From Chitinophaga pinensis (GTDB lineage: Bacteria; Bacteroidota; Bacteroidia; Chitinophagales; Chitinophagaceae): 7,159 bases of DNA. Shown in pieces: positions 5,148 to 7,159 of this stretch (position 1 is the stretch's first letter; each line of letters opens with the position of its first letter). Position numbers and translations under genes: made by a program. The notes beneath the pieces are model-generated. The model was not told where the DNA came from and searched no databases. It saw nothing but the letters and a program-made list of their open reading frames with translations. The DNA is taken from positions 1-7,159 of the forward strand of contig CALQKL020000110.1 of assembly GCA_943331145.2 (NCBI GenBank), read 5' to 3'.

Positions 5148-5804
5148 TTAATTCACAGTAATATGTAAGCATCCATTTCTTTCAAACTTTACAAAGCATT
5201 TTTTCTGACTTTTTAATTCGTTTAAAGCACTTATGAACAATTTCAATTGCTCTTTATTGCCGCCAAATTCACGCCAACTCATATCGAATGTTTTTCCTCT
5301 TAAATGAGGACTGTTATCAATAGCATTCTCATTTACTTTTTCCAGTCTTTTTACAGACGCTATAGATCTAGACACACTAGTAATTTCATATCGCACATAA
5401 TCTATATTTTTTTCAGTGCATTTTTGCTGGTATAAAATAGATAGTTCGTTAATAAAATCTATTGCCTTTGGAAGTAATAATGGTTGTGAATGCGTTAAAT
5501 CCTGAACAACATAAAATTCATTGCTTTCAATACTTTTTAATATGTTTTTTTTGCCGAGTTGAATAAGTCCCTCATCAGTTTTTTGTTCTTTTATGCCTTC
5601 ATGTTTATATGCTTTTTCATGCGCATTAATTCCATCATTAAATAATATGTCGCAATTTTTACAATTTGTATTGTTTTTTCTATGGCCAATATTCATCAAT
5701 TTCCCATACAAGAAAAAAATGCTATTTTTTATGCGATCTTTAAATGGAATGGCTAGTAAGCAAAGGCAAACTAGAATAATAATTGCGATTTTAATTTTTT
5801 TCAT
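5148..5804 (-). CDS. DUF5715 / M15-like putative peptidoglycan peptidase
   Basis: A 218-residue protein with an N-terminal membrane anchor or signal (KKIKIAIIILVCLCLLAIP, 2-20) and a periplasmic remainder. The middle contains a CxxC (C48, C51) and a helical region. From about 100 onward it resembles the DUF5715 family, a relative, as I recall, of zinc D-Ala-D-Ala carboxypeptidases (M15). The conserved block is TSVSRSIASVKRLEKVNENA (142-161), then SPHLRGKTFDMSW (165-177) giving ligands H167 and D174, and near the end KFERNGCLHITVN with H214. H167, D174 and H214 would form the metal site. The M15 catalytic ExxH is not present in the usual spacing: the nearest glutamate is E208, six residues before H214. 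The gene is divergent from tilS, and its start has a weak AGGT upstream. Together with the neighbouring L,D-transpeptidase-like protein it suggests cell-wall work, but activity is inferred. Confidence 0.65.
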   Translation of the reverse strand: MKKIKIAIIILVCLCLLAIPFKDRIKNSIFFLYGKLMNIGHRKNNTNCKNCDILFNDGINAHEKAYKHEGIKEQKTDEGLIQLGKKNILKSIESNEFYVVQDLTHSQPLLLPKAIDFINELSILYQQKCTEKNIDYVRYEITSVSRSIASVKRLEKVNENAIDNSPHLRGKTFDMSWREFGGNKEQLKLFISALNELKSQKKCFVKFERNGCLHITVN

Positions 5805-6009
5805 ATTACCTGAAAATTTTTCGGAGATGAAAATAAATTAATATTTGGTTTTATTTTATTCCTATAATTGTTTTAACAACCTTTTTTATTTTATTTACTT
5901 TGTTTGTTTAATCATTTTAAAAAAATCAATCTTATACAAATTTTCAATCCGATTAATTACTTACTTATTTCGCGAATTAAGATTTATTTTTACAGAAATC
6001 ATTTAAACA
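5805..6009. other. Divergent intergenic region between the DUF5715 gene and tilS
   Basis: A very AT-rich stretch that must contain the promoters of both flanking genes. I find no perfect TAnnTTTG on either strand. The nearest forms are TTACTTTG near 5896 (plus strand, one base off) and a TAAGATTG-like form on the minus strand near 5930. I see no open frame or RNA gene. Confidence 0.4.
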
Positions 6010-7159
6010 TTGAACTTACTTTCTCTATTTGTCCAACATATTATTGCTAATGGCTTGTTTAAAAAAACAGACAAGCTTCTTATTGCTGTTAGTGGAGGAG
6101 TAGATTCTGTGGTTTTATGTGATTTGTGTTTCAGTGCAGGATTAAATTTTGAAATGGCGCATTGTAATTTTCAATTGAGAGGAGAGGAAAGCGAAGCTGA
6201 TGAAAAATTTGTAATTGAATTGGCCAGTAAATACAAAGTGAAATACCATGTGGTGAAATTTGAAACTGAAAATTATGCTGCAGAAAATAAACAAAACATT
6301 CAATTAGCGGCACGAAATCTTCGCTATGAATGGTTTAATGATATCCTTTCAAACGATTCTGCTATAACAAATATTTTAACTGCACATCATGCCGATGATA
6401 ATCTAGAAACCATCTTGATGAATTTCTTCAAAGGCACTGGAATAAATGGGTTGAAAGGAATACAATCTAATCATGCAGGCATTGGCGGAAAAATTGTTCG
6501 CCCTTTATTGTTCGCCAATAAATCCGAACTTATAGATTATGCACAATCAAACAATTGCCAATGGCGTGAAGATGTTTCTAACGAATCAGATAAATACACC
6601 AGGAATTTTTTTAGAAACCAAATCATCCCATTAATTGAAAATGTAATTCCTGAAGCAAAAGCAAATATTCAAAACAACATTAAAAGATTTAATGAAATCG
6701 CTGTTATTTATGACAATGCCATTTTAAATATTAAATCGAAATTGCTGGAACGTAAAGGAAATGAGATTCATATTCCGGTTTTAAAATTACTTAAGATTGA
6801 TGCTTTTGAAACCATACTTTTTGAAATCATCAAACCATACAATTTCACTTCGTCGCAATTGAAAGATGCCGTAAATCTACTTCATGCAGATTCTGGAAAG
6901 TATGTTATGTCTGGTACTCATCGGATTTTAAAAAATAGGAATTGGTTAATCATTTCTCCAAATGAAACCCAAGATGAACCCGTTTTTATTATTGAATCTG
7001 ATACCAAGATTGTGCATTTTGGATCAAACAAAATAACTATTGAAAATACATCTTCTACTCAATTATCAAATGATTCGGCTATTGCATTATTGGATTTGAA
7101 AAATATCCATTTTCCGTTTATACTTAGAAAATGGAAACAAGGCGATTACTTTTATCCGT
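6010..7159 (+). CDS. tilS: tRNA(Ile)-lysidine synthetase (partial, runs off right edge)
   Basis: The frame is open from an in-frame TAA at 6004-6006 to the window end. The first usable start is TTG at 6010, giving NLLSLFVQHIIANGLF after the initiator, a typical TilS beginning; the first ATG is residue 49, inside the conserved core. 383 residues are present. TilS is a cytosolic ATP-dependent enzyme that attaches lysine to C34 of tRNA-Ile(CAU), so that it reads AUA and accepts isoleucine. Visible motifs are the PP-loop SGGVDS (28-33), AHCNFQLRG (50-58), AARNLRYEWF, AHHADDNLET (125-134), the KGTGINGL segment, VRPLLF, and REDVSNESDKYTRN (186-199). Near the edge the C-terminal tRNA-binding domain begins, with LRKWKQGD. 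Compared with about 430-440 residues in the family, some 50-60 are missing off the edge. The gene is essential in most bacteria and looks intact within the window. Confidence 0.95.
   Translation, partial: MNLLSLFVQHIIANGLFKKTDKLLIAVSGGVDSVVLCDLCFSAGLNFEMAHCNFQLRGEESEADEKFVIELASKYKVKYHVVKFETENYAAENKQNIQLAARNLRYEWFNDILSNDSAITNILTAHHADDNLETILMNFFKGTGINGLKGIQSNHAGIGGKIVRPLLFANKSELIDYAQSNNCQWREDVSNESDKYTRNFFRNQIIPLIENVIPEAKANIQNNIKRFNEIAVIYDNAILNIKSKLLERKGNEIHIPVLKLLKIDAFETILFEIIKPYNFTSSQLKDAVNLLHADSGKYVMSGTHRILKNRNWLIISPNETQDEPVFIIESDTKIVHFGSNKITIENTSSTQLSNDSAIALLDLKNIHFPFILRKWKQGDYFYP

Noticed and set aside
5593..6313. Plus-strand 82-codon frame opposite the DUF5715 gene and minus-strand 60-codon frame opposite tilS
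   Set aside because: Both overlap stronger genes on the other strand and show only low-complexity hydrophobic sequence.

Overview
The window looks like a chromosomal segment of an AT-rich member of the Bacteroidota. Four things support this. Two tRNA genes have the phylum's promoter form (a TTTG -33 element, a spacer of about 20 nt, and TAnnTTTG at -7). Start codons almost all lack Shine-Dalgarno sequences. There is a DUF2490 outer-membrane barrel protein. The AccA, TilS and sugar-transferase sequences read like Bacteroidota homologues. I cannot name a genus. The content is mostly housekeeping and cell-envelope genes, with no sign of a mobile element, CRISPR array or phage.

Left part (1-2464, all minus strand, read right to left): accA (carboxyltransferase alpha subunit of acetyl-CoA carboxylase), then a Gfo/Idh/MocA NAD(P)-dependent sugar oxidoreductase, then the first 127 codons of a membrane sugar transferase (undecaprenyl-phosphate glycosylphosphotransferase type) that leaves the window at base 1. 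Gaps of 42 and 92 bp make a transcription unit plausible. A degenerate 7-bp tandem repeat lies directly in front of the sugar-transferase start codon.

Middle part (2540-3910, plus strand): a tRNA-Asp(GTC) with its own promoter and a strong terminator, a DUF2490 outer-membrane protein with a 20-bp dyad upstream, and a tRNA-Glu(TTC) with its own promoter and a long-loop terminator that has a competing downstream pairing partner. A 53-residue two-helix membrane protein (4067-4228) follows, behind a good TAnnTTTG element.

Right part (4386-7159): a membrane-anchored YafK-like L,D-transpeptidase-fold protein on the plus strand converges with two minus-strand genes, a DUF5715/M15-like putative peptidase and, 49 bp downstream of it, a 42-codon lipoprotein whose 25-residue mature part is strongly cationic. 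These three genes look like a small envelope or peptidoglycan neighbourhood. Divergent from them, tilS (tRNA-Ile lysidine synthetase) starts at a TTG and runs off the right edge at residue 383.

The least ordinary items are the cationic mini-lipoprotein with its peptidoglycan-enzyme neighbours, the 53-residue membrane protein, the heptamer array and the alternative RNA pairing after tRNA-Glu. I see no clear evidence of a wholly new multi-gene system.
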